A stretch of DNA of 64,000 nucleotides from Verrucomicrobiota bacterium (lineage in GTDB: Bacteria > Verrucomicrobiota > Verrucomicrobiia > Opitutales > Opitutaceae), in assembly GCA_947471035.1 (NCBI GenBank), contig CANIWJ010000002.1, positions 1-64,000 of the forward strand, in the 5' to 3' direction. The position numbers and the translations under genes are program-made. The notes beneath the pieces are model-generated. The model was not told the origin of the DNA. It saw only the letters and a list, made by a program, of their open reading frames with translations, and searched no databases. Positions 17,503-27,480 of this stretch are shown piece by piece; within the stretch, counting starts at the first letter, position 1; each line of letters begins with the position of its first letter.

Positions 17503-20500
17503 ATGTCGCGCTCCCCTCGCTTCTGGCTGCTAACCAGCGTTTTTCTCCTCACCGCCACGCTACTGGTTTTACGAAACGTCCCGGAGGCAAGCTTCCCTGC
17601 ACCTCCACAAACCCGTTCAGAGTCCCTAATTCGTCAGCAACCAATCGCTGCGGTCCCATTTTCACAAAAGACTTCTGTTACCGGAAACGAACTCCACCCA
17701 GTCAGCATTCCACTTAATTCGGCATTCCTTGCGTGGACGCAGCGCTACATCGCCGCCTCAGCCCTCGCACGCAAGTCACTCCTGCAAGAGGGCGTCGCAC
17801 TCGCTAAAGAACGACTCCCCCAGCTCGCCGCGTTAATTCGCAACGACCCTCGTGCAGCGCTCGCCGCCGCCATACCCCGCGAACTCCGCAGTCAGCTCCC
17901 TGCCGAGATAATAGCCGAGTTGGAGAGTCTCGTATCCGCCCGATCAGAACTGGCCGTCATACAAACATGTCTGCACCCGCCAGGAACCTCCCACGATCAC
18001 GCCGACGACCTCTATCGCGCCACCGTGATCAACAACCGCGAATACCGCGTCCACGTTTACGGATCCCGCCTAACCGACGCCTCTTTGCCCCAAACCTCAC
18101 TAATCGGAATCGCCGTGGACCGCGATCTCGCCATCAGCGAAAGCCGTTTCCGAGTCCTCGCCAGCGGCGAGACCCTCGACGGCCGCCCGCTCTCCGCCAA
18201 CGAGCTTGCCGTAGAAGCAAACGGTCAAATCTCCCGTCTCGCGTCCCCCGATGAACTGCCCGCTTTCGCCAACAACCTAATCATCTCAGAGATTAATCCG
18301 GTAATTAACGAAGCCGACACCGGTGCCGGTTCCAGCGGCGTAACCGGACGCCCCACTCAAGCTTGGACCCACGGCGACAAGAAGCTGCTCGTGATCCGCG
18401 TGGACTTCTCCGACCTCCAGGGAACTCCGATCAACAAATTCGACGGTAACGCTGAAATCACCCCCGCCTATATCCAGAACGTACTTAACGGAACCAATGG
18501 GGTACGCGCTTTTCTCCAAGGAAACAGCTTCGGTAAAACAGATCTCATTTTCAGTGAATCCACAGATGTCACACCCGTTCTGCGTATGCCCAATACCGCC
18601 ACGAACTACGCAACCACCGGTGTCAACGGCGACAATAGTCAGCTGCATACGGATGCCCGCACCGCAGCCGCTGCAGCCCCAGCCCTCTACAACCTCGCCG
18701 CGTACGACCGGATAGCGGTGGTATTTTCCTACCTCGGAGACATTCCCGGTTCAAAAATCACCTACGGAGGCCTGGCCAACATCACCGGTGCCAACCTATG
18801 GGTCAACGGAGCCTTCGATTTGCGGGTCGTCGCCCACGAACTCGGCCACACCTACGGCCTCCGACACTCCAACCTCTGGACCGTCGCTGACGGAAATCCT
18901 GTCTCCCCCATCGGCACATCCCTCGAATACGGCGACCCCTTCGACATCATGGGCGATGGCGATTACTTCGCCTACGATTTCAGCCACTGGAATAAAAGCC
19001 TCCTGCAATGGCTGCCCGACAGCAGTGTGACCCTCGCAACCATCGGCAACACCTACCGGATCTACCGTTTCGACTCGGCGACCGCTGATCTCACCCTACC
19101 CCGCGCGCTCAAAATCGTCCGCGACAATACCCGTGACTACTGGATCGGCTACAGACGCGGCCTCGACAATACCGCCACCGACGGCGGCGCTTACGTCCTC
19201 TGGGGCTACAACAGCGCGCAACAGGGTAATCTGATCGACCTTCTAACTCCGGGATCAAGCCCCGCCGACGCCCCGCTCCCCTTACTAAACACCTTTAACG
19301 ACACCACCGCCGGCATCAACATCCGCCCCACCGCCCAAGGCGGCTCCGGAGCCGAAGAATGGCTCGATGTTCAGGTTACTTTTCAACCCCGTATTCAGTG
19401 GGCCAAAACCGCCTATCTGGTAAACGAACAGGGAGGTAGCGCCGTGCTCTCCGTCACTCGTTCCGCCAACGCCTCCGGCATCGTATCGGTCAACTACACC
19501 ACCAGCGATGGCACTGCGCTCGCCACCTCGGACTACACCACGACCGGCGGCACCCTCACTTGGGCCGACGGCGACACTGCGACCAAAACAGTCACCATCC
19601 CAGTGACCGCCGACGCACTCGTCGAGGGAACCGAAAGCTTCTCCGTCACTCTTTCTTCGGTAAGCGGAGGCGTAATCGCCGACAACGCCACAGCCACAGT
19701 CACCCTGGCTGATCCTGGTGCACGTGATACGACCTTCGCCGCCAACTTCATCAACAACACAGTCAACCGCGTGCTCGTGCAGCCCGACGGCACCTTGTTA
19801 ATCGCCGGTTGGTTTGGCCTTTTACAGGATGCCAACTTTAGCAATTACAACTACGGTCGCATCGCTCGAATTTCCGCTACGGGCGCGCTAGATACCGGCT
19901 TCAATCCCGGCTCTGGTGCAAACGGAACCATCTACGCTCTCGTTCGCCAACCGGACGGAAAAATTCTTATCGGCGGGTCGTTCACCAGCTTTAACGGCAC
20001 CACGCGAAACCGAATCGCACGCATTAACACCGACGGATCCCTAGACACCACTTTCGATCCCAGCTCCGGGGCCGACGGCACCGTTTACACCATCCTCCTC
20101 AAACCCGACGGCACTGTCCTGATAGGAGGAAGCTTCTCCCACTATAATGGCGCAACCCGCAACGGACTGGCCCTTCTCGACCACACCGGAAGCCTTGATA
20201 ATACCTTTGCCGACTTCACCGGTCCCACGGTTTTCAGCATCAAAGCCCTCGCACTTCAAACAGACGGAAAACTTCTTGTTGGCGGCTCCTATTACCATTC
20301 CACCGGAAACTTACGCGCAGGTCTCAAAAGACTAAATACCGACGGAAGCGTGGACGCCACATTCAGTGGTTTAATCGAAGGTGCCAGCGATGCATTCGAT
20401 ACCCAATACCTCGGCGACATCCAAGAAATCGCCATCCAACCCGACGGAAAAATCCTGGTGGCGGGTGATTTCTCCCAATTCAACGGCACCGCTCGAAACG

Positions 20501-21582
20501 GTATCGCCCGTCTCACTAATACCGGCGCACTCGACACCACCTTCAACCCTGACGCCAACGCGCTAGTCTCCGCCCTTCTCCCTCTGCCCGACGGCTCTCT
20601 CCTGATCGGCGGTGACTTCACCACTATAGGCGGAGCTACCGCCACCCGGATCGCCCGCCTGAGCGCATCCGGCTCCCTCGACACCTCCTTCGCTGCCGCT
20701 GGCGGCCACGGGGGCACGGTCGAAGACTTCGCGCTACAAAGCGACGGCAACGTGATTCTCGCCGGCGATTTCGCCTCCTTTCAAAGCGCTTCGCCTAGCC
20801 GTCCAATCTGGAGACTCGTCCCCGGCCTTAGTGCCACGCCCGGGATTGTGCAATTTTCCGCCGACGCCGCCACTGGTGTTGAAGGCACCTCGACCACCTT
20901 CACAGTTACGCGCACCGGCGGTTCCCTCGGCGTATTAACTGTAGGCTACTCCACCGTGGCAGGCACGGCCACTACCGCTGACTACACCACAACCGCAGGC
21001 GTTTTGACTTGGGCCGACGGGGATGCGGCTGACAAAACCATCACCATTCCCATCACCGCCGACGCTTTGGCCGAATCCTCCGAAAGTCTCGTTCTAAACC
21101 TAGGCGCGCCGCAAATCGGGGGCACCCTCCTTGGCGACCGTCAGCAAGCCACCATCACGGTCTCCAGTGCCTTCGTCGCATGGCAAAACTCCTCCTTCAC
21201 CAACTCCGAACTGTCTGACTCCGCCATAAGCGGCGATACCGCCGACCCTGATTCAGACGCATTCGCCAATCTTGCAGAATTCGCCTTTGGACTGGCAGCT
21301 AAAACATCCAACTCCAGCGGAGGCCCCACCACCGCGATTCAAAACATCAACGGCACCGACTACCTGACCATTACGTTCCACCGGCGCGCACCCACGCTTG
21401 ACCTTGCCTACGCGGTGCAAACCAGCGGCGACCTCACCGGAGCTTGGACAACGGATGCAGTCCAGGTCGGTTCTGCCACCTCCAACGGAGACGGCACCGA
21501 AACCGTTACTTACCGCGACAGCGCGACTATAACCGGCACAGCCAAGCGCTTCCTCCGCATCCAAATCACCCGCACCCCCTGA
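17503..21582 (+). CDS. Secreted metzincin-like metalloprotease with Calx-beta and delta-60 repeats
   Basis: This 1359-residue exported protein has an N-terminal hydrophobic signal/anchor at about 5-25 ([17 protein letters not shown]). A protease-like domain follows, with [11 protein letters not shown] at about 445-455, the HExxHxxGxxH zinc motif of metzincins. [10 protein letters not shown] about 30 residues later is a plausible Met-turn, as in M11-type gametolysins. A Calx-beta domain lies at about 630-740, about seven delta-60-type repeats ([23 protein letters not shown]) at about 750-1105, and a second Calx-beta domain at about 1115-1225. The end has an Asp-rich Ca-site-like segment ([17 protein letters not shown]) and a beta-sandwich, as in many large Verrucomicrobia proteins. 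Likely a cell-surface or secreted, Ca-binding protease. Single gene. Confidence 0.88.
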   Translation: MSRSPRFWLLTSVFLLTATLLVLRNVPEASFPAPPQTRSESLIRQQPIAAVPFSQKTSVTGNELHPVSIPLNSAFLAWTQRYIAASALARKSLLQEGVALAKERLPQLAALIRNDPRAALAAAIPRELRSQLPAEIIAELESLVSARSELAVIQTCLHPPGTSHDHADDLYRATVINNREYRVHVYGSRLTDASLPQTSLIGIAVDRDLAISESRFRVLASGETLDGRPLSANELAVEANGQISRLASPDELPAFANNLIISEINPVINEADTGAGSSGVTGRPTQAWTHGDKKLLVIRVDFSDLQGTPINKFDGNAEITPAYIQNVLNGTNGVRAFLQGNSFGKTDLIFSESTDVTPVLRMPNTATNYATTGVNGDNSQLHTDARTAAAAAPALYNLAAYDRIAVVFSYLGDIPGSKITYGGLANITGANLWVNGAFDLRVVAHELGHTYGLRHSNLWTVADGNPVSPIGTSLEYGDPFDIMGDGDYFAYDFSHWNKSLLQWLPDSSVTLATIGNTYRIYRFDSATADLTLPRALKIVRDNTRDYWIGYRRGLDNTATDGGAYVLWGYNSAQQGNLIDLLTPGSSPADAPLPLLNTFNDTTAGINIRPTAQGGSGAEEWLDVQVTFQPRIQWAKTAYLVNEQGGSAVLSVTRSANASGIVSVNYTTSDGTALATSDYTTTGGTLTWADGDTATKTVTIPVTADALVEGTESFSVTLSSVSGGVIADNATATVTLADPGARDTTFAANFINNTVNRVLVQPDGTLLIAGWFGLLQDANFSNYNYGRIARISATGALDTGFNPGSGANGTIYALVRQPDGKILIGGSFTSFNGTTRNRIARINTDGSLDTTFDPSSGADGTVYTILLKPDGTVLIGGSFSHYNGATRNGLALLDHTGSLDNTFADFTGPTVFSIKALALQTDGKLLVGGSYYHSTGNLRAGLKRLNTDGSVDATFSGLIEGASDAFDTQYLGDIQEIAIQPDGKILVAGDFSQFNGTARNGIARLTNTGALDTTFNPDANALVSALLPLPDGSLLIGGDFTTIGGATATRIARLSASGSLDTSFAAAGGHGGTVEDFALQSDGNVILAGDFASFQSASPSRPIWRLVPGLSATPGIVQFSADAATGVEGTSTTFTVTRTGGSLGVLTVGYSTVAGTATTADYTTTAGVLTWADGDAADKTITIPITADALAESSESLVLNLGAPQIGGTLLGDRQQATITVSSAFVAWQNSSFTNSELSDSAISGDTADPDSDAFANLAEFAFGLAAKTSNSSGGPTTAIQNINGTDYLTITFHRRAPTLDLAYAVQTSGDLTGAWTTDAVQVGSATSNGDGTETVTYRDSATITGTAKRFLRIQITRTP

Positions 21583-21607
21583 GCCGCCACCGTCGCCCCC
21601 AGCATCG

Positions 21608-21626
21608 AGTAACCTAATAGGTTACT
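21608..21626. promoter_or_regulatory. 19-bp palindrome, putative operator
   Basis: AGTAACCTA-A-TAGGTTACT is a perfect palindrome, followed by TTGTG. It lies 101 bp before the ATG of the SEC-C gene. A near-identical site stands before the ABC transporter at 53275-53293, which makes a transcription-factor operator more likely than a chance palindrome. Confidence 0.55.
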
Positions 21627-21727
21627 TTGTGCTGGAGACGACGGCCGATAGAGATAACCGCTCCCTCCCTGGCCCGGCCATTTCCACTCTTGCCGCCGCT
21701 GCCTGTGCCCTCCGCCATAGACCCTTC

Positions 21728-22237
21728 ATGTCCACGACTCCCGACTCATCCCTCTGCCCCTGCGGTTCAGGCCTCGCCTTCGACGCCTGCTGCGGCCCCA
21801 TCCTCGTCGGCGCGCCCGCCCCCACCGCCGCCGCCCTCATGCGCTCGCGCTACACCGCCTATGCCAAGCGCGACTACAAACACCTCGAAAACTCTCTGAC
21901 GGCCGAACAAAAAGCCGATTTCAGCCTGAAAGACGCCCGCGAATGGGCCGAATCCGCGGAATGGCTCGGGCTCGACATACTAGAAACCACCGCCGGTGGC
22001 GAAACCGACCAGCAAGGCACGGTCCGCTTCCGCGCCCGTTTCCTAATCAACGGCGAAAACCGCGAACATCTGGAAAATGCCGCCTTCGCCCGCGAGGACG
22101 GTCGCTGGGTTTACACCGGCGTAGTGGAAGAAAAAGCCGCGCCCGTGCGCCGCGCCGAACCCAAGGTCGGCCGTAACGATCCCTGCCCCTGCGGCAGCGG
22201 CAAAAAATACAAGAAGTGCCACGGCACTACAGCCTGA
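21728..22237 (+). CDS. YchJ-like SEC-C metal-binding protein
   Basis: This 169-residue protein has two SEC-C-type zinc motifs: [15 protein letters not shown] near residues 10-24 and [16 protein letters not shown] at the C-terminus. Between them is the UPF0225/YchJ core ([39 protein letters not shown]), an NTF2-like fold. The biochemical role of YchJ is unknown; SEC-C motifs often mediate protein or ribosome contacts. I chose ATG 21728 because the first Cys motif follows at once; the longer frame from 21629 has no family support. A palindromic site (21608-21626) lies upstream. The ROK gene begins 47 bp downstream and may share its transcript. Confidence 0.9.
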   Translation: MSTTPDSSLCPCGSGLAFDACCGPILVGAPAPTAAALMRSRYTAYAKRDYKHLENSLTAEQKADFSLKDAREWAESAEWLGLDILETTAGGETDQQGTVRFRARFLINGENREHLENAAFAREDGRWVYTGVVEEKAAPVRRAEPKVGRNDPCPCGSGKKYKKCHGTTA

Positions 22238-22284
22238 GAGCCGCACGTAACCTCGTTCACCCTCGTTCGTCCCTCGCCAACTCC

Positions 22285-23340
22285 ATGACTACCCCCGTTC
22301 GCGACATCTACCTCGGCACCGACTCCGGCGCCACCACCTCCAAAACGGGCGGCGTATTCGCGAATGGGGAACCCGTCTCGCTCAAGCTTCGCCAAAGCTC
22401 TACCAACTCGCAGCTCGGCACCGCCGCCGTCATCGCAGGGTGGATCGAGGGCGCGGAAGGCTTTTTGCAGGACAACGGATTCACTTGGGATCGCGTTGCC
22501 GCCGCCGGCCTTGCCCTGCCTGGCCCCTATCGCAGTTACGGCGTCCTGGATAAATCCGCCAACCTGCCAGCCGCTTTTGCCGGTTGGGATTTTCACGCTG
22601 ATTACGTTGCCGCGCTCTCCCGTGCCGCCGGTCGGTCCATACCACTTTTCGCCGGCAACGACGGGGACTTTGGCGGTGTCGGCGAGGCCGCCCGCGTGAG
22701 AGGTGACACGCCCGCAACCGTGCTTCTCCTCGCCCCCGGCTCAGGACTAGGCGCGGCCTATATCGACGCCCGAGGCCTTCCCCTTTCTGGCGACCACTTC
22801 GCAGGCATGGAGGCCGGCCACATGCCCGTCCCTCTCCATCTGCTCGGCCACGGCCTCGAACGCGTGCCCGCCTTTCGCTGCGGCTGCGGACGCGACTGGG
22901 GTTGTATCGAGGCCTACTCCACCATCTCAGGTTTGCCTCAGTATCTGGATTTCTTCCTGCCCAAACACGCGGGCCACGAGCTTTCAACCTCCACGGACAC
23001 CCCAAAACACCAAGCCCTTTCTCTGCGCGGCCGCGCCCAAAAAGGCGACCCGCTTGCACTGGATATTTTCGATGCCCAAGCCCGTGCGCTCGGCCTGCAC
23101 GTGGCCAATCTGGTCATGGCGCTCGACCCTTGCATCGTAGTCATCGGCGGCGGCCTGATCGACCCGGAAAGCACCACGCCGGAATTCCGCGAACGTTATC
23201 TAAACGGTATTCGCGAGGCCGCCCTGCCTTACCTCTTTCCCAAGCAACGCGCTGAACTCAAACTGGTGCCCGCCACCCTCGGCGAATTGTCGCAAGCCAT
23301 CGGTGCCGCGCTGGTGGCGCTGTATTCGAGCAAGCCCTAA
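22285..23340 (+). CDS. ROK family sugar kinase
   Basis: This 351-residue cytosolic protein has the ROK/ASKHA nucleotide motifs: DIYLGTDSGATTSKTGG near the N-terminus, LALPGPYRSYGVLD, AGNDGDFGGVGE (catalytic Asp), the LLLAPGSGLGAAYID phosphate loop, and the zinc-binding Cys cluster FRCGCGRDWGCIEAY near residues 206-220. CIVVIGGGLI is in the C-terminal domain. No N-terminal helix-turn-helix is present, so it is a kinase rather than a ROK repressor. Glucose or N-acetylated hexoses are the usual substrates. I chose ATG 22285, which places the first nucleotide loop at residue 10. Confidence 0.88.
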   Translation: MTTPVRDIYLGTDSGATTSKTGGVFANGEPVSLKLRQSSTNSQLGTAAVIAGWIEGAEGFLQDNGFTWDRVAAAGLALPGPYRSYGVLDKSANLPAAFAGWDFHADYVAALSRAAGRSIPLFAGNDGDFGGVGEAARVRGDTPATVLLLAPGSGLGAAYIDARGLPLSGDHFAGMEAGHMPVPLHLLGHGLERVPAFRCGCGRDWGCIEAYSTISGLPQYLDFFLPKHAGHELSTSTDTPKHQALSLRGRAQKGDPLALDIFDAQARALGLHVANLVMALDPCIVVIGGGLIDPESTTPEFRERYLNGIREAALPYLFPKQRAELKLVPATLGELSQAIGAALVALYSSKP

Positions 23341-23370
23341 GCCCTCGAAACCCGCCAGATTCCGTCCACA

Positions 23371-23404
23371 AAAAATCCCCGGCATAAAAAGAGCCGGGGA
23401 TTTT
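23371..23404. terminator. Bidirectional terminator between ROK gene and acs
   Basis: AAAAATCCCCGGC and GCCGGGGATTTT form a 12-bp stem with an A-rich 9-nt loop. T-tracts follow on the plus strand (TTTTATTTTT) and A-tracts precede it, so it serves both convergent genes. Confidence 0.9.
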
Positions 23405-23448
23405 ATTTTTACCACACCGGGATGGCTCCCGTGCCGCGAAACCTAAAC

Positions 23449-25407
23449 TCAATCTTCGGCCTGAAGCGCTGCGACCACGGAGAAGTCCTCCAAGGTGCTC
23501 GTATCGCCCTTCACTTCGCCGCCGACCGCGATTTGTTTTAGAATGCGCCGCATGATTTTCCCCGAACGAGTCTTGGGTAGAGCGGCCGCGATACGGATCT
23601 GATCCGGTTTGGCGAAAGATCCGATCTCTTTGCCCACATAGGCGCGCAGATCTTCCTTCAACGCATCGCTCGCCACTACCCCGTTTTTGAGCGACACGAA
23701 GACGACCAGCGCCTGGCCCTTAAGTTCGTCGGGTTTACCCACCGCCGCCGCCTCAGCCACGGCCGGATGCGAACCCAGCGCGCTCTCAACCTCGGCGGTC
23801 CCGATACGATGACCGGAGATGTTGAGCACGTCGTCGATTCGCCCGACTATCCAGAAGTAGCCGTCCTTGTCCTGCTGCGCGCCGTCTCCCGTGAAATACC
23901 AATCCGGATGCTTGGGGAACTCGGAGTAATACGCTTGTTTGAACCGTGCATCGTCGCCCCAGAGCGTGCGCAGCATCGAGGGCCAGGGCTGGGTGATGAC
24001 GAGTTTACCTCCGGTGCCACGCGGGGCCTCTTTGCCGGTCTCGTCCACCACCTTGATGTTAACCCCAAAAAACGGCAACGTCGCCGAGCCCGGCTTCAGG
24101 GGGGTGACACCCGGCAACGGCGCAATCATGATCGAACCCGTCTCGGTCTGCCACCAAGTATCCACAATGGGGCAACGACCTTTGCCGATCATCTTGTGAT
24201 ACCAGCGCCAGGCCTCGGCACTGATCGGCTCACCCACGCTGCCCAGCAAACGCAGCGAATCGAGGCGATGCTTGAGCACATAGTTATCACCCCAGCGCAT
24301 GAAGGCGCGGATGGCGGTCGGCGCGGTGTAGAGAATCGTCAGTCCGTGTCGGTCGATCATCTCCCAGAACCGGTCCGGCTCGGGCTGGTTGGGTGCGCCT
24401 TCGTAGAGGAACACGGTCGAACCATTGGAGAGCAGTCCGTAAACCACGTAGCTATGGCCGGTGATCCAGCCGATATCGGCCGAGCAGAAGTAGCGGTCGT
24501 TTTCCTTAAGATCGAAAACGTAATGGGAAGACAACTTCGCTCCCAACAAATAGCCGGCCGAGGTATGCAACACGCCCTTGGGCTTTCCCGTGGAGCCCGA
24601 GGTATAGAGGATGAATAGAGGGTGCTCGGAATCGAAGGCCTTTGCCTTGTGCTGATTCGGGCCGCCTTTCCAAGCGTCGTGCCACCAAATATCCCGGCCC
24701 TCGTTCATCTGGATTGCCTGACCGGTACGCTTGACTACTAGACAAGCCTGTATGGTGGGGCAGCCCGGGAGCGCCTTGTCCACCGCCGCCTTCAACTCCA
24801 CGATCTTGCCCCGCCGCCAGCCGCCATCAGCGGTGATAACCAGTTTGGCCTTACAATCGTTGATCCGATCCTTCACCGCTTCAGGAGAAAAACCGCCAAA
24901 GATTACGGTGTGGATCGCGCCAACCCGCGCGCAGGCCAGCATGGCAATCATCGCCTCAGGGATCATCGGCAGATAAATGGCCACGCGGTCGCCCTTACCC
25001 ACCCCGAGATTCTCAAACACGTGCGCCAAACGGCAGACGTGAAAATGAAGCTGCTTATACGTGATCGTCCGCACATCGCCTGGCTCCCCTTCAAAAATGA
25101 TCGCGGCCTTATTCTCTCGAACTCCGCCTAAGTGGCGATCAATGCAGTTTTCACATACATTCAAAGCTCCGCCCAAGAACCACTTGGCGTGGGGCGCTTT
25201 CCAGTCCAAAACCTTTTTAAAGGGCTTCCGCCAGATTAACTGCTCCAAGGCCATCCGTTTCCAAAATGTTTCTGGAGCATTGACAGACTCCGCATGAAGC
25301 TTCTTGTAAGCGGCAATATTGCCAAGGTTGGCTTGGCGCTGAAACTCAGCGGTTGGGTTAAACACCCGTTTTTCACGGGTCACGGAAGTGATGTTTTTAT
25401 CCGACAC
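23449..25407 (-). CDS. acs: Acetyl-CoA synthetase
   Basis: This 652-residue enzyme activates acetate to acetyl-CoA by way of acetyl-AMP. The adenylate-forming motifs are intact: [18 protein letters not shown] (P-loop-like A3), [27 protein letters not shown] (A5), [20 protein letters not shown] (A7/A8 hinge) and [13 protein letters not shown] with the catalytic Lys that acetylases target. Length is the normal 650 residues. It is a single gene, convergent with the ROK kinase and divergent from rho. The acs-rho intergenic region holds an inverted repeat at 25439-25477 that could affect its promoter. Confidence 0.98.
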   Translation of the reverse strand: MSDKNITSVTREKRVFNPTAEFQRQANLGNIAAYKKLHAESVNAPETFWKRMALEQLIWRKPFKKVLDWKAPHAKWFLGGALNVCENCIDRHLGGVRENKAAIIFEGEPGDVRTITYKQLHFHVCRLAHVFENLGVGKGDRVAIYLPMIPEAMIAMLACARVGAIHTVIFGGFSPEAVKDRINDCKAKLVITADGGWRRGKIVELKAAVDKALPGCPTIQACLVVKRTGQAIQMNEGRDIWWHDAWKGGPNQHKAKAFDSEHPLFILYTSGSTGKPKGVLHTSAGYLLGAKLSSHYVFDLKENDRYFCSADIGWITGHSYVVYGLLSNGSTVFLYEGAPNQPEPDRFWEMIDRHGLTILYTAPTAIRAFMRWGDNYVLKHRLDSLRLLGSVGEPISAEAWRWYHKMIGKGRCPIVDTWWQTETGSIMIAPLPGVTPLKPGSATLPFFGVNIKVVDETGKEAPRGTGGKLVITQPWPSMLRTLWGDDARFKQAYYSEFPKHPDWYFTGDGAQQDKDGYFWIVGRIDDVLNISGHRIGTAEVESALGSHPAVAEAAAVGKPDELKGQALVVFVSLKNGVVASDALKEDLRAYVGKEIGSFAKPDQIRIAAALPKTRSGKIMRRILKQIAVGGEVKGDTSTLEDFSVVAALQAED

Positions 25408-25438
25408 GATGGGGAGGTGGTTTTGAGTTGGGGATTAC

Positions 25439-25477
25439 GTGCTAAACCTATATCTTATAGGCCTAATTAATTAGCAC
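25439..25477. promoter_or_regulatory. Nested inverted repeat between acs and rho
   Basis: An outer GTGCTAA/TTAGCAC pair encloses an inner CCTATA-TCT-TATAGG palindrome in an AT-rich stretch. It stands 32 bp before the acs start and about 100 bp before rho. An operator or promoter-region element is plausible; this is inference. Confidence 0.4.
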
Positions 25478-25579
25478 GCAGTTCTTATTCCTGCCACATT
25501 AAGCAGCGTCAAGTCTGCGGGTTAACAACCTGCAGCTCCGCAACTCGGTCTTGTTTATACGCCGATTTCCTCACTCTCC

Positions 25580-27115
25580 ATGCCCGTAAAGAAACCCACC
25601 ACCCGTCGCGCTCCTTCCAAAAAAGCCGCCGCCGCCGCTGCCGCCGCACTCGAAGCCAACCCCGCCGTTCCTGAGCTCGAACTCCAGCCTGCATCCGCGC
25701 CAGAACCCGCGCCTGCTGTAATTCCCGTCCAAATTGCCGCGCAGGCTTCACCTAACCCGGCCGCAGCCATCGCGATCACCCCGCCCACGCCCGTCGCCGT
25801 GCCGATTATCACGCCCAAACCCGCCACCCCGCGCCCCGTGATCGCCGCCCCGGTTTATCCGGAACCACCGGTTGCCGTCGCTATCCCACCCGCACCCGCC
25901 CCCCTTCCGCCTGTCGCCATCATCCCCGCCCCACCTTTAACGGCGGTGGCCACTCCCGTGGTCGTTCCAAGCCCCCCCACACCGGCACCTTATCAGGAAA
26001 ACCTCGTCACCGTCGAAGGCATCCTCGACATCGACACCCAGCGCGGAGGTGGCAACGGCGCCCTCCTCGACCCCACCAAAAACGGCCGCCGCCGCCCCTC
26101 CGACACCTTCATCCCCAAGGAAATGATCCGCCGCTTCCGCCTCAAACAAGGCAGCATGATCAAGGGCATAGCCTGGCCCGCCGAAGGCCGTTACCCCAAC
26201 CCCAAGATGAAGTTCATTCAGTCCGTGGATGGCATCGACGTCGAAGACCGCATCCGCAAATTCGACTTCACCCAGCTCACCACCATCTCCCCCGAGCAAC
26301 AGCTTAAACTGGAGACCAAAGACGGCCGCATGACGACCCGTGCTGTCGATCTATTTTGCCCCGTCGGCAAGGGCACCCGCGGCCTCATTGTAGCTCCACC
26401 CCGCACCGGCAAAACCACTATCCTGCGCGACATGGCCCTCGGCGTGATTGAAAATCACCCCGAATGCCACGTCATGATCCTCCTAGTTGACGAGCGCCCC
26501 GAAGAGGTCACCGACTTCCGCCGCAGTGTCGGCGCCGAAGTTTGGGCCTCCTCGAACGACGACCCGGTGGAAAACCACATCCGCGTCGCCGACCTCGCCA
26601 TCGAACGCGCCCGCCGCCTCGTCGAGGTCGGCCGCGACGTCGTGCTCTTCATCGACTCACTCACCCGCCTCTCCCGCGCCCACAACACCGCCAAAAACTC
26701 CGGCCGCACCGGTTCTGGCGGCCTCGATGTCCGCGCCCTCGAAAAACCCCGCCAACTTTTCGCCAGCGCCCGCCGCACCGAGGAAGCCGGCTCCCTCACC
26801 ATCATCGCCTCTATCCTCGTCGAGACCGGCTCCCGCATGGACGACGTCATATATCAGGAATTCAAGGGCACGGGCAACAGCGACCTCATCCTCGACCGCA
26901 AGTGTGCCGAACTCCGCCTCTGGCCCGCCATCAATATCCAGGCCTCCGGTACCCGCAAAGAAGAACTCCTCATTGAGCCTAAGCGTCTCGAAACGATCCA
27001 CTTCTTCCGCCGCGCCCTTATTCAGGCCAAAATCGAGGAAGCCTGCGAAACCGCCATCTCCCGCCTGGCCAAAACCCGCAACAACGACGAGTTCATCAAA
27101 CTCGTCGGCCGCTAA
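25580..27115 (+). CDS. rho: Transcription termination factor Rho with Pro/Ala-rich N-terminus
   Basis: This 511-residue protein is the RNA-dependent helicase that ends transcription. Residues 1-135 are a low-complexity Lys then Ala/Pro/Val-rich extension (KKPTTRRAPSKKAAAAAAAA) in place of the usual Rho N-domain length. The cold-shock RNA-binding domain follows (VTVEGILDIDTQRGGGNG). The RecA-like motor has Walker A APPRTGKTT near residue 275, MILLVDERPEEVTDF, the Q-loop SLTRLSRAHN and the conserved C-terminal SGTRKEELL and TRNNDEFIKL. E. coli Rho is about 419 residues, so the extension accounts for the difference. Such tails are seen in several phyla. A large inverted repeat starts 11 bp after its stop. 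Confidence 0.97.
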   Translation: MPVKKPTTRRAPSKKAAAAAAAALEANPAVPELELQPASAPEPAPAVIPVQIAAQASPNPAAAIAITPPTPVAVPIITPKPATPRPVIAAPVYPEPPVAVAIPPAPAPLPPVAIIPAPPLTAVATPVVVPSPPTPAPYQENLVTVEGILDIDTQRGGGNGALLDPTKNGRRRPSDTFIPKEMIRRFRLKQGSMIKGIAWPAEGRYPNPKMKFIQSVDGIDVEDRIRKFDFTQLTTISPEQQLKLETKDGRMTTRAVDLFCPVGKGTRGLIVAPPRTGKTTILRDMALGVIENHPECHVMILLVDERPEEVTDFRRSVGAEVWASSNDDPVENHIRVADLAIERARRLVEVGRDVVLFIDSLTRLSRAHNTAKNSGRTGSGGLDVRALEKPRQLFASARRTEEAGSLTIIASILVETGSRMDDVIYQEFKGTGNSDLILDRKCAELRLWPAINIQASGTRKEELLIEPKRLETIHFFRRALIQAKIEEACETAISRLAKTRNNDEFIKLVGR

Positions 27116-27126
27116 ACAAAGGCTGC

Positions 27127-27273
27127 CTAAGAGCCTATCCGGCTAACCAATGGAGTGGCGTTGAGCAGGAAAGCGGGTTCGGCCTAGGCGGCCGAGGCGG
27201 AGGTGGGCCGCCTTGCCGGACGACAAATTTCGCTCCTCGCGCCACTTCATTGGTTAGCCGGATAGGCTCTTAG
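27127..27273. repeat. 147-bp element with 34-bp terminal inverted repeats
   Basis: The arms 27127-27160 (starting CTAAGAGCCTATCCGGCTAA) and 27240-27273 are reverse complements with one mismatch. They enclose 79 bp of GC-rich sequence with no reading frame. Ends of the GAGCC type recall IS5-like elements and MITEs, but no transposase is present. It could also fold as a long terminator hairpin for rho. The whole 365-bp stretch 27116-27480 contains no gene that I can support. Confidence 0.75.
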
Positions 27274-27480
27274 TTCGCTCAAATCGCCCTCTACACGACT
27301 GCTCATTCGTCCGGCCCCTGCACCCAAGGGCCGGACGTTTGCGTTTATGGATTTCGTGTGAACTAAAAAATCCACTCTTGCGGCTCCGCACCTTCGCCGC
27401 CCACTGTTTCCCTTTACTCGCGCCGCAGCCACCTCGGCTTGTCGGCATCTTCGCTCCGTTCTCCTCCGCAAACTACAAGC

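Noticed and set aside
27127-27273. Considered as a complete insertion sequence
   Set aside because: Only 79 bp lie between the inverted ends and there is no transposase frame.
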